Positions 44,364 to 54,344 of a DNA stretch of 64,000 nt are shown in pieces (within the stretch, counting starts at the first letter, position 1; each line of letters starts with the position of its first letter). Made by a program: the position numbers and the translations under genes. Below the pieces are notes generated by a model that worked only from the letters and a program-made list of their open reading frames with translations, was not told where the DNA came from and searched no databases. Source of the DNA: Burkholderia guangdongensis. GTDB taxonomy: Bacteria; Pseudomonadota; Gammaproteobacteria; Burkholderiales; Burkholderiaceae. The stretch lies in the NCBI RefSeq assembly GCF_013403875.1, contig NZ_JACBNX010000015.1:62001-126000 (forward strand), in the 5' to 3' direction.

Positions 44364-45206
44364 ATGACGAAACGTTCGCGCCCGCGGCCCGCCGTCGTGG
44401 CGCTCGACCACCAGCAGCTCGATCTGCCGCTCTTCGACGGGCCGGCCGCCGCGCCGTCGCCCACCGAACCCGCGCCCGACCGCACGCGCGTGCGCACGAT
44501 CGCGCTCGACAGCCGCGTGCTCGAATACCGGCTGAAGCGCTCCGCGCGCCGCACGATCGGCTTCTCGATCGACGGCAGCGGTCTCACGATCACCGCGCCG
44601 CGCTGGGTCACGCTCGCCGACATCGAAGCGGCGATCGCGGAAAAGCAGCGCTGGATCTTCGCGAAGCTCGCGGAATGGAAACTGCGCACCGAGCAGCGCG
44701 CGCTGCCGCAAATCGTGTGGCGCGACGGCACGCAGCTTCCGTACCTGGGCCGGCCTGTCGCGGTCGCGCTCGCGGGCAATGCGGGTGCGGTCGCGTTCGA
44801 CCCGGACGCGCGGCAGCTCGCGCTGCCGCTGCCCGCGCACGCGGACGCGCAGCAGATCAAGGACCGCGTGCAGGGCTGGCTGCAGGGCGAAGCGAAGCGG
44901 ATCTTCGGCGAGCGCCTCGCGGTCTACGCGGACAAGCTCGGCGTCGCGTATTCCGCGTATGCGCTATCGTCGGCCGCGACGCGCTGGGGAAGCTGTTCGA
45001 GCGACGGCAAGATCCGGCTGAACTGGCGGCTGATCCACTTCCCGATGTCGATCATCGATTACGTCGTCGCGCACGAACTCGCGCATCTGCGCGAGATGAA
45101 CCACAGCCCGCGCTTCTGGCAGACCGTCGAGTCGATCTTCCCGGAATTCCGCGAGGCGCGGCACACGCTGAAGCACCATCCGCCCGAGCTGATGCCGACG
45201 CTCTGA
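44364..45206 (+). CDS. YgjP-like (DUF45) zinc metallopeptidase
   Basis: The protein has 280 residues. The metallopeptidase motif is H237ELAH241LREMNH247SPRFW. It is preceded by SSAATRWGSCSSDGKIRLNW, which is diagnostic of the YgjP/DUF45 (M48-like) family. No signal peptide or membrane segment is seen, so it is cytoplasmic. The substrate is unknown; relatives such as SprT and YgjP act in protein or DNA-protein quality control. The ATG at 44364 has only a weak AAGCGA ribosome site. Confidence 0.8.
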   Translation: MTKRSRPRPAVVALDHQQLDLPLFDGPAAAPSPTEPAPDRTRVRTIALDSRVLEYRLKRSARRTIGFSIDGSGLTITAPRWVTLADIEAAIAEKQRWIFAKLAEWKLRTEQRALPQIVWRDGTQLPYLGRPVAVALAGNAGAVAFDPDARQLALPLPAHADAQQIKDRVQGWLQGEAKRIFGERLAVYADKLGVAYSAYALSSAATRWGSCSSDGKIRLNWRLIHFPMSIIDYVVAHELAHLREMNHSPRFWQTVESIFPEFREARHTLKHHPPELMPTL

Positions 45207-45219
45207 CGAACGCGCGCGG

Positions 45220-45609
45220 TCAGTGCGCCTTCTTCTGGATGAATTCGATCTTGTAGCCGTCCGGATCCTCGACGAACGCGATCACGGTCGTGCCGTGCTT
45301 CATCGGCCCCGCTTCGCGCGTGACCTTGCCGCCTTGCGCCTTGATCCGCTCGCACGCCTGATACGCGTCGTCGACCTCGACCGCGAGATGGCCGAAGCCC
45401 GCGCCGAGATCGTAGGACGCCGTGTCCCAGTTGTGGGTCAGCTCAATCACCGCGCTGCGGCTCTCGTCGTCGTAGCCGACGAACGCGAGCGTGAACCGGC
45501 CTTCCGGAAAGTCGTCGCGGCGCAGCAGCTTCATCCCGAGCAATTCGGTATAGAACTGGATCGAGCGGTCGAGATCGCCGACTCGCAGCATCGTGTGCAG
45601 CAAACGCAT
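45220..45609 (-). CDS. gloA: lactoylglutathione lyase (glyoxalase I)
   Basis: The protein has 129 residues. Metal ligands His5, Glu56, His74 and Glu122 fall at the same positions as in E. coli GloA. The enzyme isomerises the methylglyoxal-glutathione adduct to S-lactoylglutathione, using Ni or another divalent metal. CAGGAG precedes ATG 45609. It is convergent with the YgjP-like gene (13 nt between stops). Confidence 0.95.
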   Translation of the reverse strand: MRLLHTMLRVGDLDRSIQFYTELLGMKLLRRDDFPEGRFTLAFVGYDDESRSAVIELTHNWDTASYDLGAGFGHLAVEVDDAYQACERIKAQGGKVTREAGPMKHGTTVIAFVEDPDGYKIEFIQKKAH

Positions 45610-45706
45610 GGATGAACTCCTGGGGACTGGCGGGAAAGGCCGAATGTACCAGAGTCGCGCCGGTTCCGCCGCCGCGCGGAACCGGCGATGCGTGTGCCGC
45701 CCGCCG

Positions 45707-46396
45707 CTACGCGACGCAGCTCGGATACGGCGCCTTCTCCTTTTTCTTGATCGGACAAAGCTTGAACGGCATCAGCGTCTTGATCCGGCTCGCCCACAGC
45801 GCGTCGTCGATCTGCGGCGCCTGCGTCGGATTCCCGCGCTCGGCCCACTGCAACGTGTAGAAATCCTTCGCCCCCTTGATCACGGTGATCGCGGTCGTCT
45901 CGCTGTGTCCGCCGCTCGCCGCCGCGGAGCCGCAGCCGACGACCATCACGAACGCGTCGTGCGAGAACAACTGGCCTTCGTAAAAGCTCTTCGCGACGAA
46001 CGACGTCGGGCACGCACGCTGAAAGCCTGCGGCGATGTTGGTCGCAAGCGCCTTGGGCGTCGCGTCCCGATGTTTGGCCGCGAGGCTCTCGAAGCCGGTC
46101 GCGGAGACCATCTGCGTCCAGTTCGCCGTCGTCTCGCCCGGCGGCAGCCACTCATGCACATAGCCCGCACCTTGCCGCTTCTCATAGACGGACACGAATC
46201 TCGTCGGCACATGGAAATACACCAGCTGGCTGAAGATCGGCGCGGCGGTTCCGGCAGTGGGTTCGGGCGGCGGCGGCGGCGCGACGACCGGTGCGGAGGC
46301 GGCGGCGGCGTCCGCCTGGGACGGCGGCTGCGTCGGCGCGCACGCGGCAAGCGCAAGCACGGCGACCAGGCCCGGGATCATCGAAGATTGGCGCAT
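45707..46396 (-). CDS. predicted lipoprotein of unknown function
   Basis: The protein has 229 residues. Signal sequence [19 protein letters not shown] carries a lipobox with Cys19. A Pro/Ala-rich linker (20-50) follows. The mature domain (55-229) has four Cys residues, in [20 protein letters not shown] and PSCVA, probably forming disulphides. I do not recognise the family. AAGGAG lies before ATG 46396. The gene appears monocistronic, with 200 bases of non-coding DNA between it and rsmA. Confidence 0.75.
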   Translation of the reverse strand: MRQSSMIPGLVAVLALAACAPTQPPSQADAAAASAPVVAPPPPPEPTAGTAAPIFSQLVYFHVPTRFVSVYEKRQGAGYVHEWLPPGETTANWTQMVSATGFESLAAKHRDATPKALATNIAAGFQRACPTSFVAKSFYEGQLFSHDAFVMVVGCGSAAASGGHSETTAITVIKGAKDFYTLQWAERGNPTQAPQIDDALWASRIKTLMPFKLCPIKKKEKAPYPSCVA

Positions 46397-46596
46397 ATTT
46401 TTTACTCCTTGTTGTCGGAACGGCCCTCAAAAAGACGACAAACCGGCCCATCGTGCCACCGCCAGAAGCAAACGTTTGCCTCTGGCGGCGCAAGACAATC
46501 CGATCTCATCACCTCGTCGTCAAGCAACAGGGCAAACGTATCACGTATGCGCCGAAAGGCGGCGTAAGAAAGTTTCCGCGCCGCTCGTCCGCCCGC

Positions 46597-47424
46597 TCAC
46601 CCGGCCGCGCGCTTCGCGGCGAGCGTCTGCGCGACGGCGACGTATTCGGCGACGGAAACGTCCTCCGCGCGGCGCGCGAGATCGAAGTCGAGCGCGTCGA
46701 AATCGACGATCTCGCGATAGTCGCCGAGCGTGTTGCGCAGCATCTTGCGGCGCTGCGAGAACGCGGCCGTCGCGACTTCGCCGAGCACGGCCGGATCGAC
46801 GTCGGGCAGCTCGTGCGGCGCGTACGGAATCATCCGCACGATCGCCGAATCGACCTTCGGCGGCGGCTGGAACGACTCGGGCGGCACGTCGATCAGCTTG
46901 TCCATCACGTAGCGGTACTGCAGCATCACCGACAGCCGCGAGAACGCCTTCGAGCCCGGCTCGGCGATCATCCGCTCGACGACCTCGTTCTGCAGCATGA
47001 AGTGCTGGTCGACGACGACCTCCGCGCACGTCATCAGATGGAACAGCAGCGGGCTCGAGATGTTATACGGCAGGTTGCCGACGATCCGCAGCGACGGCGC
47101 GTCGCCGGCCACCGCGAGCGAGCGGAAGTCGAACGCGAGCGCGTCGCCCGCGTGTAGTTCGAGCAGCGGGCCGAAGCGCTTCTCGAGCCGGCCGATCAGG
47201 TCGCGGTCGAGCTCGACCGCATGCAGCGGCGATTCCGGCGTCGCGAGCCGCGCGATCAGCGGCTCGGTCAGCGCGCCGAGCCCGGGGCCGATCTCGACCA
47301 TCCGCTGCCCGCGCGCGGGGCCGATCGCGTCGACGATCGAGTGGATCACGCCGTGATCGACGAGGAAGTTCTGCCCAAAGCGCTTGCGCGCGAAATGGCC
47401 TTGATGCTGTCTGCTGTTCGACAT
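46597..47424 (-). CDS. rsmA: 16S rRNA dimethyladenosine transferase
   Basis: The protein has 275 residues. [13 protein letters not shown] opens the protein, [10 protein letters not shown] is the SAM-binding loop, and [13 protein letters not shown] is the NLPY motif of adenine-N6 methyltransferases. It dimethylates A1518 and A1519 (E. coli numbering) of 16S rRNA in late small-subunit assembly. It is the last gene of lptD-surA-pdxA-rsmA, an order conserved from E. coli to Burkholderia. Confidence 0.96.
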   Translation of the reverse strand: MSNSRQHQGHFARKRFGQNFLVDHGVIHSIVDAIGPARGQRMVEIGPGLGALTEPLIARLATPESPLHAVELDRDLIGRLEKRFGPLLELHAGDALAFDFRSLAVAGDAPSLRIVGNLPYNISSPLLFHLMTCAEVVVDQHFMLQNEVVERMIAEPGSKAFSRLSVMLQYRYVMDKLIDVPPESFQPPPKVDSAIVRMIPYAPHELPDVDPAVLGEVATAAFSQRRKMLRNTLGDYREIVDFDALDFDLARRAEDVSVAEYVAVAQTLAAKRAAG

Positions 47425-47458
47425 CGGCGATGGAAGGTGAAGTGAGGTCGGGGCCGCG

Positions 47459-48457
47459 TCAGGCCGACGCGCGGCGGTGACGCGCCATCGTGACCGCGGT
47501 ATCGAGCGCGGCGATCATGCTGCCCGGATCCGCGCGGCCGGTGCCCGCGAGATCGAGCGCGGTGCCGTGATCGACCGACGTGCGAATGATCGGCAGCCCG
47601 AGCGTCACGTTGATGCCCTCGCCGAACGTCGCGTACTTGAGAACCGGCAGCCCCTGATCGTGGAACATCGCGAGCACGCAATCCGCGTCGGCCAGATAGC
47701 GCGGCTGGAACAGCGTGTCGGCCGGATACGGGCCGCGCGCGTCGATTCCCTGCGCACTCGCGCGCGCGAGCGCCGGCGAAATCACGTCGATCTCCTCGCG
47801 GCCGAGGTAGCCGTTCTCGCCCGCGTGCGGGTTGAGCCCCGTCACGAGAATGCGCGGCGCGGCCAGGCCGAAATCGCGGCGCAAGTCGCGGTCGATGATC
47901 CGCAGCGTATCGACGAGCCCGTCGACGCTCAGCGCGGCTGACACGTCCTTCAGCGGCAGGTGCGTGGTCGCGAGCGCGACGCGCAGCGGCTTCGCGCCGG
48001 TGCCCGCGAGCATCATCACGACGCGCGGCGTGTGCGTGCGCTCGGCCAGATATTCGGTGTGACCGGTGAACGGCACGCCGGCATCATTGATCGTGCTTTT
48101 CTGCAGCGGCGCGGTGACGATCGCGTCGAACTCGCCGGCGAGCGCACCATCGATCGCCGCATCGAGCAGCGCGAGCACGTAGCGGCCGTTCGCGGCGTCG
48201 AGCCGGCCGGCCTGCGCGGGCGCGGCGAGCGCGCGCTCGGCGAGCACGACCTGCCCGCTTGCGACGAGCCGCGCCCAGTCGGCGCCGACCGCGGCCGCGC
48301 GTTGCTCGACGAGCCGCGCGTCGCCGAGCACCGTGAAGCGCGCGTCCGGCCAGCGCGTCGCCGCATCGGCGAGCGCCTGCACGGTCAGCTCCGGGCCGAC
48401 GCCGGCCGGCTCGCCGGTCGTGATCGCGATCTGCAACGCGCGCGCGGACGAGGTCAT
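47459..48457 (-). CDS. pdxA: 4-hydroxythreonine-4-phosphate dehydrogenase
   Basis: The protein has 332 residues. [40 protein letters not shown] and [12 protein letters not shown] are PdxA signatures, the His residues being divalent-metal ligands. It oxidises 4-phospho-hydroxy-threonine in pyridoxal phosphate synthesis. ATG 48457 lies 11 nt after the surA stop, so translation is probably coupled. Confidence 0.96.
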   Translation of the reverse strand: MTSSARALQIAITTGEPAGVGPELTVQALADAATRWPDARFTVLGDARLVEQRAAAVGADWARLVASGQVVLAERALAAPAQAGRLDAANGRYVLALLDAAIDGALAGEFDAIVTAPLQKSTINDAGVPFTGHTEYLAERTHTPRVVMMLAGTGAKPLRVALATTHLPLKDVSAALSVDGLVDTLRIIDRDLRRDFGLAAPRILVTGLNPHAGENGYLGREEIDVISPALARASAQGIDARGPYPADTLFQPRYLADADCVLAMFHDQGLPVLKYATFGEGINVTLGLPIIRTSVDHGTALDLAGTGRADPGSMIAALDTAVTMARHRRASA

Positions 48458-48468
48458 CGCCGCGCCGT

Positions 48469-49836
48469 TCAGTTCGCGCCCGACTGCTGGTCCAGGCCGC
48501 CGAGCTTGTACTGCACATACGACGAATCGCGCAGCTCGCGCAGCCAGTCCGCATAGGCCTGCTCGGCCTTGCGCTGGCCGATCGCCTGACGCGCGATGTC
48601 CATCTGCTGCTGGACCGAGCCTTGCGCGTCGCGGCGGCCGATCACCTGGATCAGGTGATAGCCGTATTCGGTACGAATCGGCTGGCTGATCTGGCCGTCC
48701 TGCAGGTTGTTCATCGCGCGCTCGAATTCCGGCACGGTCTCGCCCGGGCTGATCCAGCCGAGATCGCCGCCCTGCGACGCGGAGCCGTCCTGCGAGTACG
48801 TACGCGCGAACTTCGCGAAATCGCCGCCCGCCTCGATCTGGTTGCGGATGTCGGCGAGCTGCTGGCGCGCCTGCCCTTCGGACTTGCCTTCGCCGACGCG
48901 CAGCAGGATGTGTCGCACGTGCGTCTGCACGATCTTCGGCGCGGCGGCCGACGTGCCCTGGCTCGCGCGGCGGTCGACGAGACGCACGATCTCGAAGCCG
49001 TCCGGCACGCGGATCAGCGTCGGGTTGACCTGGCCCGGGCGCAGCTTCGCGGCGGCGTCGACGACGTCCGGCGGCAGCGCGTCCGGCGATTTGTAGCCGA
49101 GATCGCCGCCCTTCTTCGCGTCGTCGGCTTCGGAGTTCTCCTTCGCGAGCCGCTCGAAGTTCGCGCCGCCGAGCGCCTGCTTCAACAGCGCGTCGGCCTT
49201 CTTCTGCGCGGCCTCGATGTCGGTCTCCGACGCGTTCGTCAGCGCCTTCAGGAAGATGTGCTCGAAGTGCAGATCCTGCTGCTGCGACGCGTTCGGCCCG
49301 CGCTGGCTCGCGATGTAGCTCGCGACCTCGGCGTCCGACACGGTGATCTTGCTGTCGACCTCGCGCTCGCGCAGCTTCGACAGCGTGAGCTCGGTACGCG
49401 CATCGCTCTTGAACACGCTCCACGGCACCCCTTCGGCCTCGAGCCGCGCGCGGTACTGGTCGAGCGTCATGTTGTTCGCCTGCGCGAGGCGCTGCAGCGT
49501 CGTCTGCACGGCCGCGTCGTCGACCGTGATCCCGTCGTCCTTGGCCTTCTGCACCTGGATGCGCTCCAGCACCATCTGGTTCAGCACCTGCGCGCGGAGC
49601 TGGTCCATCGGCGGCACCGGCGCCTTCTGCTGCTGCAGGCGGCGCGCGATCAGGCCGACGCGCTCGTCGAGCTCGCGGCCCGTGATCACGTCGTTGTTCA
49701 CGACGGCGACGACCTGGTCGGCGAGCGACGCGCCCTGCGAGCCGAGCGCCTGCGCGGCGGCGGGCGTGGCGGCGAGCAGCACGGCGGACGCGGCGATACT
49801 GGACGCGATCGCCGCGAAGCGAAGGGTTTTCTTCAT
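48469..49836 (-). CDS. surA: periplasmic peptidyl-prolyl isomerase/chaperone
   Basis: The protein has 455 residues. A signal peptide covers about residues 1-30 (ending TPAAAQA). An N-terminal chaperone domain starts [18 protein letters not shown]. Two parvulin domains lie at about 170-275 ([22 protein letters not shown]) and 290-390 ([28 protein letters not shown]). SurA escorts outer-membrane beta-barrels such as LptD to the Bam complex. Either ATG 49836 (MKKTLRFA) or GTG 49842 could be used; GGAG lies 11 and five nt upstream respectively. I chose the ATG because it gives the usual signal peptide start. Confidence 0.93.
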   Translation of the reverse strand: MKKTLRFAAIASSIAASAVLLAATPAAAQALGSQGASLADQVVAVVNNDVITGRELDERVGLIARRLQQQKAPVPPMDQLRAQVLNQMVLERIQVQKAKDDGITVDDAAVQTTLQRLAQANNMTLDQYRARLEAEGVPWSVFKSDARTELTLSKLREREVDSKITVSDAEVASYIASQRGPNASQQQDLHFEHIFLKALTNASETDIEAAQKKADALLKQALGGANFERLAKENSEADDAKKGGDLGYKSPDALPPDVVDAAAKLRPGQVNPTLIRVPDGFEIVRLVDRRASQGTSAAAPKIVQTHVRHILLRVGEGKSEGQARQQLADIRNQIEAGGDFAKFARTYSQDGSASQGGDLGWISPGETVPEFERAMNNLQDGQISQPIRTEYGYHLIQVIGRRDAQGSVQQQMDIARQAIGQRKAEQAYADWLRELRDSSYVQYKLGGLDQQSGAN

Positions 49837-49914
49837 TGCCACTGATACTCCATTGAAATCGGGCTGATCCGGTGCCGGCGCCGCCTGCCACCGCTCGGGC
49901 AGACGTCTTGGGCG

Positions 49915-52281
49915 TTACTCGTAGTTACTGAAGCGCGACAGCGGCGGCGACGCGGGCGGCAGCGGCGTGTAGCCCGGCACCCCGGCGCGGAACGCCGCCA
50001 CGAGGCCGTTATCGACGCTCGACAGGCCCTTGAGCGTCAGCTGCGCCATGAACCGGGTCGACGAAGTCTGCTGCCCCGACGTGTTCACGCCGTTCGCGTA
50101 TCGCTGGATACCGACCCCGAGCGCCCAGCAGTCAGCGTCGTATTGTAAGCCGAGCAGGCCGTCGACCACGCGATTGCCGGCGAGATCGTAGTTGAAGCGG
50201 CCGACCGCGTACAGGCGCCGCGACAGCGGCCACTGCGCGGACACGAGGAACTGGTTGATCGGCAGGCCGTCGGGCGTCGCGGTCGCGCGCGTGTAGCGGT
50301 ACGCGACGTTGATCACCTGGCGCGCGCCCGGACTATAGCCGAAACCGACGCTCGACTTCACGAGCTGGTTGTTGTCCATGTTGTACTGGAACGCCGTCTC
50401 GGACGCGAAGCCCGGGCCGAGCTTCACCGACGCGCCGAGGATCAGGTCCGAGTGCTGCGCCTGCGACACCGCCTCGCCGGGCTGCAGCGTCACGCGCTGA
50501 TCGCTGAAATAGTACTGTTGCGCGATCAGGAAGCGCGCGCGCTCGTCGCCCGTCTCCGGGTTGATGAAGCGCGTCGTCAGCGCGGCGGTCAGGCGGTTCG
50601 CGTCGGCGATCCGGTCATTGCCGACGAACGTGTTCGGCTGGAAGATCTCCGCCATCCCGAAGTCGGACTGGGCGGTGTCGAACAGCGGCGCGGCCGACTG
50701 GTTCCGGTACGGCGTGTACACGTAGTACAGCCGCGGCTCGAGCGTCTGGATGAAGTCCTGGCCGAACAGGCGCACCGAGCGGTCGAAGATCAGGCCCGTG
50801 TCGAGGCTCGCGGTCGGCACCGACTCGGTGAAGTTCTTCGGATTGTTCGGCGTGCTCGACGACAGCGTGCTCAGGTCGTACGCGCCCAGGTGGTACTGCA
50901 GCTTCGGCACGATGAAGTAACCGGGGCCGTACACGCCGTACGACACGTACGGGTTGAACAGGACGCGGTCGCCCTGCGTCATGTCGGACGACGTGACGCG
51001 GAAGCGCGAGTAGTCGGCTTCCGCGCCGAAGTCGAAGCCGCCGACGTCATACTTCGTGTACTTCACGTTCAGCTGCGGCTCGCGGCCGTACGGCGCGACC
51101 GACGGCGGCAGCGTCTGCCAGTGCTGGTAGCGCGCGAGCACCGACCACGGGCCGTTGTTGTACGTGAGGCCGGCTTCCTGCTGATAGAGCGTCTGCGTGC
51201 CGTTCAGGAACTGGTTCGACACGGACGACAGGTCTTCCGGATACGTGTTGTCCGAGACCTTGTTGTAGTAAACGTAGCCGGCGAAGCCGTTGCCGAAGTT
51301 CTGCTGGTGCTGCCAGTAGATCGCGTAGCGGTCGCGTTTCGCGAGCGCGTCGTGCGGCAGGTATTCGCCGGTGAACGTGCCCGAATACGTCGGCGACAGG
51401 TAGCGGAACGTCGCCTGCGTCTGCAGGCCGCGCTTCGAGATGATCCGCGGCGTGATCGTCAGGTCGCGGTTCGGCGCGATGTTGAAGTAGTACGGCAGCG
51501 ACAGCTCGAAGCCGTTGTTCGAGTTCACCGAGAACGTCGGCGGCAGGAAGCCGCTGCGCCGGTCGCCCGACAGCGGGAACGTCAGCCACGGGCTGGCGAA
51601 GATCGGCACGCCCTCGAAGAACAGCACGCCGTTGCGCGCGACGCCCTCGTCGGCGCCGGTGTCGAAATCGAAGCGGCTGCCCTTGATGTACCACGCCGGA
51701 TCGCTTTCGCACCGGCACGCGGTATAGGTGCCGTTGATGAACGTCGAACGCTCGCTGTCGAGCAGTTCGACGCGCTCCGCGCTGCCCGACCCGCCCGTCA
51801 GCGTGAAGTGGTACTTCGGCGCGGTCATGTAACCCTGGTTCGCCTCGACCTTCAGGTGCGCCTCGGGGCCCGCGAACGACGCGCCGCCGTTGATCACGCG
51901 GACCTGGCCATAGGCGTCGGCGGTGTCGGTGTCCTGGTCGTAGTGGATCGCGTCGCCCTTGACGATCGCGTTGCCGCGGCGGAGCTCGGCCGAGCCCTTC
52001 GCGGCGAGATCCTGGTCGGCGGTGCCGTTCGCGTGGTCGGCGATCACGAACGCGGCCGGCTTGGCGCCGTTCTTCGCCGGATGATCGTCGAGCTGCGGGG
52101 CAAGACGCAGATCCCACGGCGACGAGTCGAGCGACTGCGGCTGCGCGGCCGCGCCCGACAACTGCGCGTGCGCGGCCACCGGCACGAAGCCGGGCACGGC
52201 GAGCAGCGCGGCGGCGAGCCGCCGTCTGCGCGGCGCCGGGTCGCCAGGAGAAACAGTCGGGAATAGCGGTTTGGGCGGCAT
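49915..52281 (-). CDS. lptD: LPS-assembly protein LptD
   Basis: The protein has 788 residues. A signal peptide ends about VAAHAQ (residue 40). The OstA/LptA-like periplasmic domain is seen around 75-190 ([35 protein letters not shown]). The remainder is beta-barrel, beginning [15 protein letters not shown]. With LptE it inserts lipopolysaccharide into the outer leaflet. The pair TACRCESD contributes Cys for the required disulphides. It heads the lptD-surA-pdxA-rsmA operon and is divergent from amgK. Confidence 0.95.
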   Translation of the reverse strand: MPPKPLFPTVSPGDPAPRRRRLAAALLAVPGFVPVAAHAQLSGAAAQPQSLDSSPWDLRLAPQLDDHPAKNGAKPAAFVIADHANGTADQDLAAKGSAELRRGNAIVKGDAIHYDQDTDTADAYGQVRVINGGASFAGPEAHLKVEANQGYMTAPKYHFTLTGGSGSAERVELLDSERSTFINGTYTACRCESDPAWYIKGSRFDFDTGADEGVARNGVLFFEGVPIFASPWLTFPLSGDRRSGFLPPTFSVNSNNGFELSLPYYFNIAPNRDLTITPRIISKRGLQTQATFRYLSPTYSGTFTGEYLPHDALAKRDRYAIYWQHQQNFGNGFAGYVYYNKVSDNTYPEDLSSVSNQFLNGTQTLYQQEAGLTYNNGPWSVLARYQHWQTLPPSVAPYGREPQLNVKYTKYDVGGFDFGAEADYSRFRVTSSDMTQGDRVLFNPYVSYGVYGPGYFIVPKLQYHLGAYDLSTLSSSTPNNPKNFTESVPTASLDTGLIFDRSVRLFGQDFIQTLEPRLYYVYTPYRNQSAAPLFDTAQSDFGMAEIFQPNTFVGNDRIADANRLTAALTTRFINPETGDERARFLIAQQYYFSDQRVTLQPGEAVSQAQHSDLILGASVKLGPGFASETAFQYNMDNNQLVKSSVGFGYSPGARQVINVAYRYTRATATPDGLPINQFLVSAQWPLSRRLYAVGRFNYDLAGNRVVDGLLGLQYDADCWALGVGIQRYANGVNTSGQQTSSTRFMAQLTLKGLSSVDNGLVAAFRAGVPGYTPLPPASPPLSRFSNYE

Positions 52282-52494
52282 CTATCGTTCGGCAATCGCG
52301 GCGCGTCAACCCGGGCGCGCGCATCGCGCGCCCACGCAATCGAACCGTGACTGCGGCGTGGCGCATACCAGCGGGAAGCGATCGGGCGCACGGCGCGGCA
52401 GGCGGCGGGCCTGCGCCGGCGGAGCTGACACGGGACGCGTCAAAAAAGTCGTGGGGTATTATATGGCAAGACGTTCCTCCCTCCCCCGAGTTTC

Positions 52495-53589
52495 ATGACG
52501 CCCCCATCCGCCGCTTCTTCGACCGCTGCTTCGACCGCCGCTTCGGCCACCGCATCGGCCGCCGCTTCCGCCGATCCCCGTCTCGACGCGCTCGCCGCGT
52601 GGCTTCGCCCGCTCGCCGAGCGCCATGCGCTCGATCCCGCGACCCTCGCGCCCGCCTCCGCCGACGCGAGCTTCCGCCGCTACTTCCGCGTCGCGTCGGC
52701 CGCCGGGCCGGGCGGCTCGCTGATCGCGGTCGACGCGCCGCCGCCCGAGAAGTGCCGCGAGTTCGTGCAGGTCGCGACGCTGCTCGCGGACGCGGGCGTG
52801 CACGTGCCGCAGGTGCTCGAGCACGACTTCGACGCCGGCTTCATGCTCGTCACCGATCTCGGCCGCACGCCGTACATCTCGGTGCTCGACCCGGCCGATC
52901 CGGCCGCCGCGCGGCCGCTGATGCGCGACGCGCTCGACGCGCTGATCCGCTTCCAGCTCGCGTCCGCGCCGGGCGTGCTGCCCGAGTTCGACGAAGCGTT
53001 CCTGCGCCGCGAGATGGAGCTGTTGCCGGAGTGGTACATCGGCCGCCATCTCGGCAAGCCGGTGACCGACGCGATCCGCGGCACGCTCGACCGCACGTTC
53101 GCGCTGCTGATCGCGAGCGCGCGCGCGCAGCCGCAGGGCTTCATGCTGCGCGACTTCATGCCGCGCAACCTGATGGTGTGCGAGCCGAACCCGGGCGTGC
53201 TCGACTTCCAGGACGCGGTCCACGGCCCGCTGACCTACGACGTCGTGTCGCTGCTGCGCGACGCGTTCGTCAGCTGGGACGAGGAGTTCGAGCTCGACTG
53301 CTTCGCGTACTACTGGGAAAAGGCGAAGAAGGCCGGGCTGCCGGTCGATCCGGACTTCGGCGAGTTCTACCGGCAGCTCGAATGGATGGGGCTGCAGCGG
53401 CACATCAAGATTCTGGGCCTGTTCGCGCGGATCAACTACCGCGACGGCAAGCCGCACTACCTCGCGGATCTGCCGCGCTTTACCGGCTATGCGCGCAAGG
53501 TCGCGCTGCGCTACCGGCCGCTCGTGCCGTTCGCGAAGCTGCTCGACGCGCTCGAAGGCACGACCGACGAAGTCGGCTACACGTTCTGA
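52495..53589 (+). CDS. amgK: N-acetylmuramate/N-acetylglucosamine anomeric kinase
   Basis: The protein has 364 residues. It has an aminoglycoside-phosphotransferase fold with FMLRDFMPRNLMV (the HxDxxxxN-type catalytic loop with the first residue changed to Arg) and VLDFQDAVHGPLTYD for metal binding. Its location directly before murU identifies it as AmgK of the peptidoglycan-recycling bypass. The first 27 residues are a Ser/Thr/Ala low-complexity run. A TATTAT sequence at 52457-52462 may be the -10 element. The divergent lptD shares this 210-base region. Confidence 0.88.
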   Translation: MTPPSAASSTAASTAASATASAAASADPRLDALAAWLRPLAERHALDPATLAPASADASFRRYFRVASAAGPGGSLIAVDAPPPEKCREFVQVATLLADAGVHVPQVLEHDFDAGFMLVTDLGRTPYISVLDPADPAAARPLMRDALDALIRFQLASAPGVLPEFDEAFLRREMELLPEWYIGRHLGKPVTDAIRGTLDRTFALLIASARAQPQGFMLRDFMPRNLMVCEPNPGVLDFQDAVHGPLTYDVVSLLRDAFVSWDEEFELDCFAYYWEKAKKAGLPVDPDFGEFYRQLEWMGLQRHIKILGLFARINYRDGKPHYLADLPRFTGYARKVALRYRPLVPFAKLLDALEGTTDEVGYTF

Positions 53590-53602
53590 AGTTCTGAAGA
53601 AG

Positions 53603-54328
53603 ATGACCGAACACCTGACCACCGCGATGATCTTCGCGGCCGGGCGCGGCGAGCGGATGCGCCCGCTGACCGACACGTGCCCGAAACCGCTGCTCGAAGC
53701 CGGCGGCAAGCCGCTGATCGTCTGGCAGATCGAGCGCCTCGCGCAAGCCGGCATCGGCACGATCGTGATCAACCACGCGTGGCTCGGCGCGCGGATCGAG
53801 GCCGCGCTCGGCGACGGTTCGCGCTGGGGCGTGCGGATCGCGTACTCGGCCGAGGACGACGCGCTCGAAACGGCGGGCGGGATCGCGCAGGCGCTGCGCC
53901 TGATCGAGCGGGACCGCGGCCCGACCGTGTTCGTCGCGGTCAGCGGCGACGTGTTCTGCGAATTCGATTACCGCGCGCTCGCGCCGCACGCCGCGCGCAT
54001 GGCCGCGCTCGCCGAACCCGCGATGCGTCTGGTGATGGTGCCGAACCCGCCGTTCCATCCGGCCGGCGACTTCGCGCTCGGCGCCGACGGCGCGCTGTCG
54101 CTCGCGGGCTCGGGCGGCGAGCGGCTCACGTTCGGCAACATCGGGCTGTACGACACGCGGATGTTCCGCGATCTCGCGCCCGGCACGCGCCGCGCATTGA
54201 CGCCGTATTACCGCACGGCGATCGAAGCGGGCCGCGCGAGCGGCGAGCGGTACGACGGGCCGTGGGAAAACGTCGGCACGCCGGAGCAGCTGAGCGAGCT
54301 CGATCGCAGGTTGCGCGCCGCGCGCTGA
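53603..54328 (+). CDS. murU: N-acetylmuramate-1-phosphate uridylyltransferase
   Basis: The protein has 241 residues. The nucleotidyltransferase signature is MIFAAGRGERMRPLTDTCPK, with GDVFCEFDY holding the metal Asp and PWENVGTPEQL near the end. It makes UDP-MurNAc from the AmgK product, bypassing MurA and thus fosfomycin (known for Pseudomonas). ATG 53603 lies 13 nt after amgK, and the two form an operon. Confidence 0.92.
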   Translation: MTEHLTTAMIFAAGRGERMRPLTDTCPKPLLEAGGKPLIVWQIERLAQAGIGTIVINHAWLGARIEAALGDGSRWGVRIAYSAEDDALETAGGIAQALRLIERDRGPTVFVAVSGDVFCEFDYRALAPHAARMAALAEPAMRLVMVPNPPFHPAGDFALGADGALSLAGSGGERLTFGNIGLYDTRMFRDLAPGTRRALTPYYRTAIEAGRASGERYDGPWENVGTPEQLSELDRRLRAAR

Positions 54329-54344
54329 CACCGCGCGCCCCGGC

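Noticed and set aside
52495..52575. Ser/Thr/Ala repeat at the AmgK N-terminus, considered as a signal peptide
   Set aside because: It has no basic n-region or hydrophobic core; it is low-complexity sequence on a cytoplasmic kinase.
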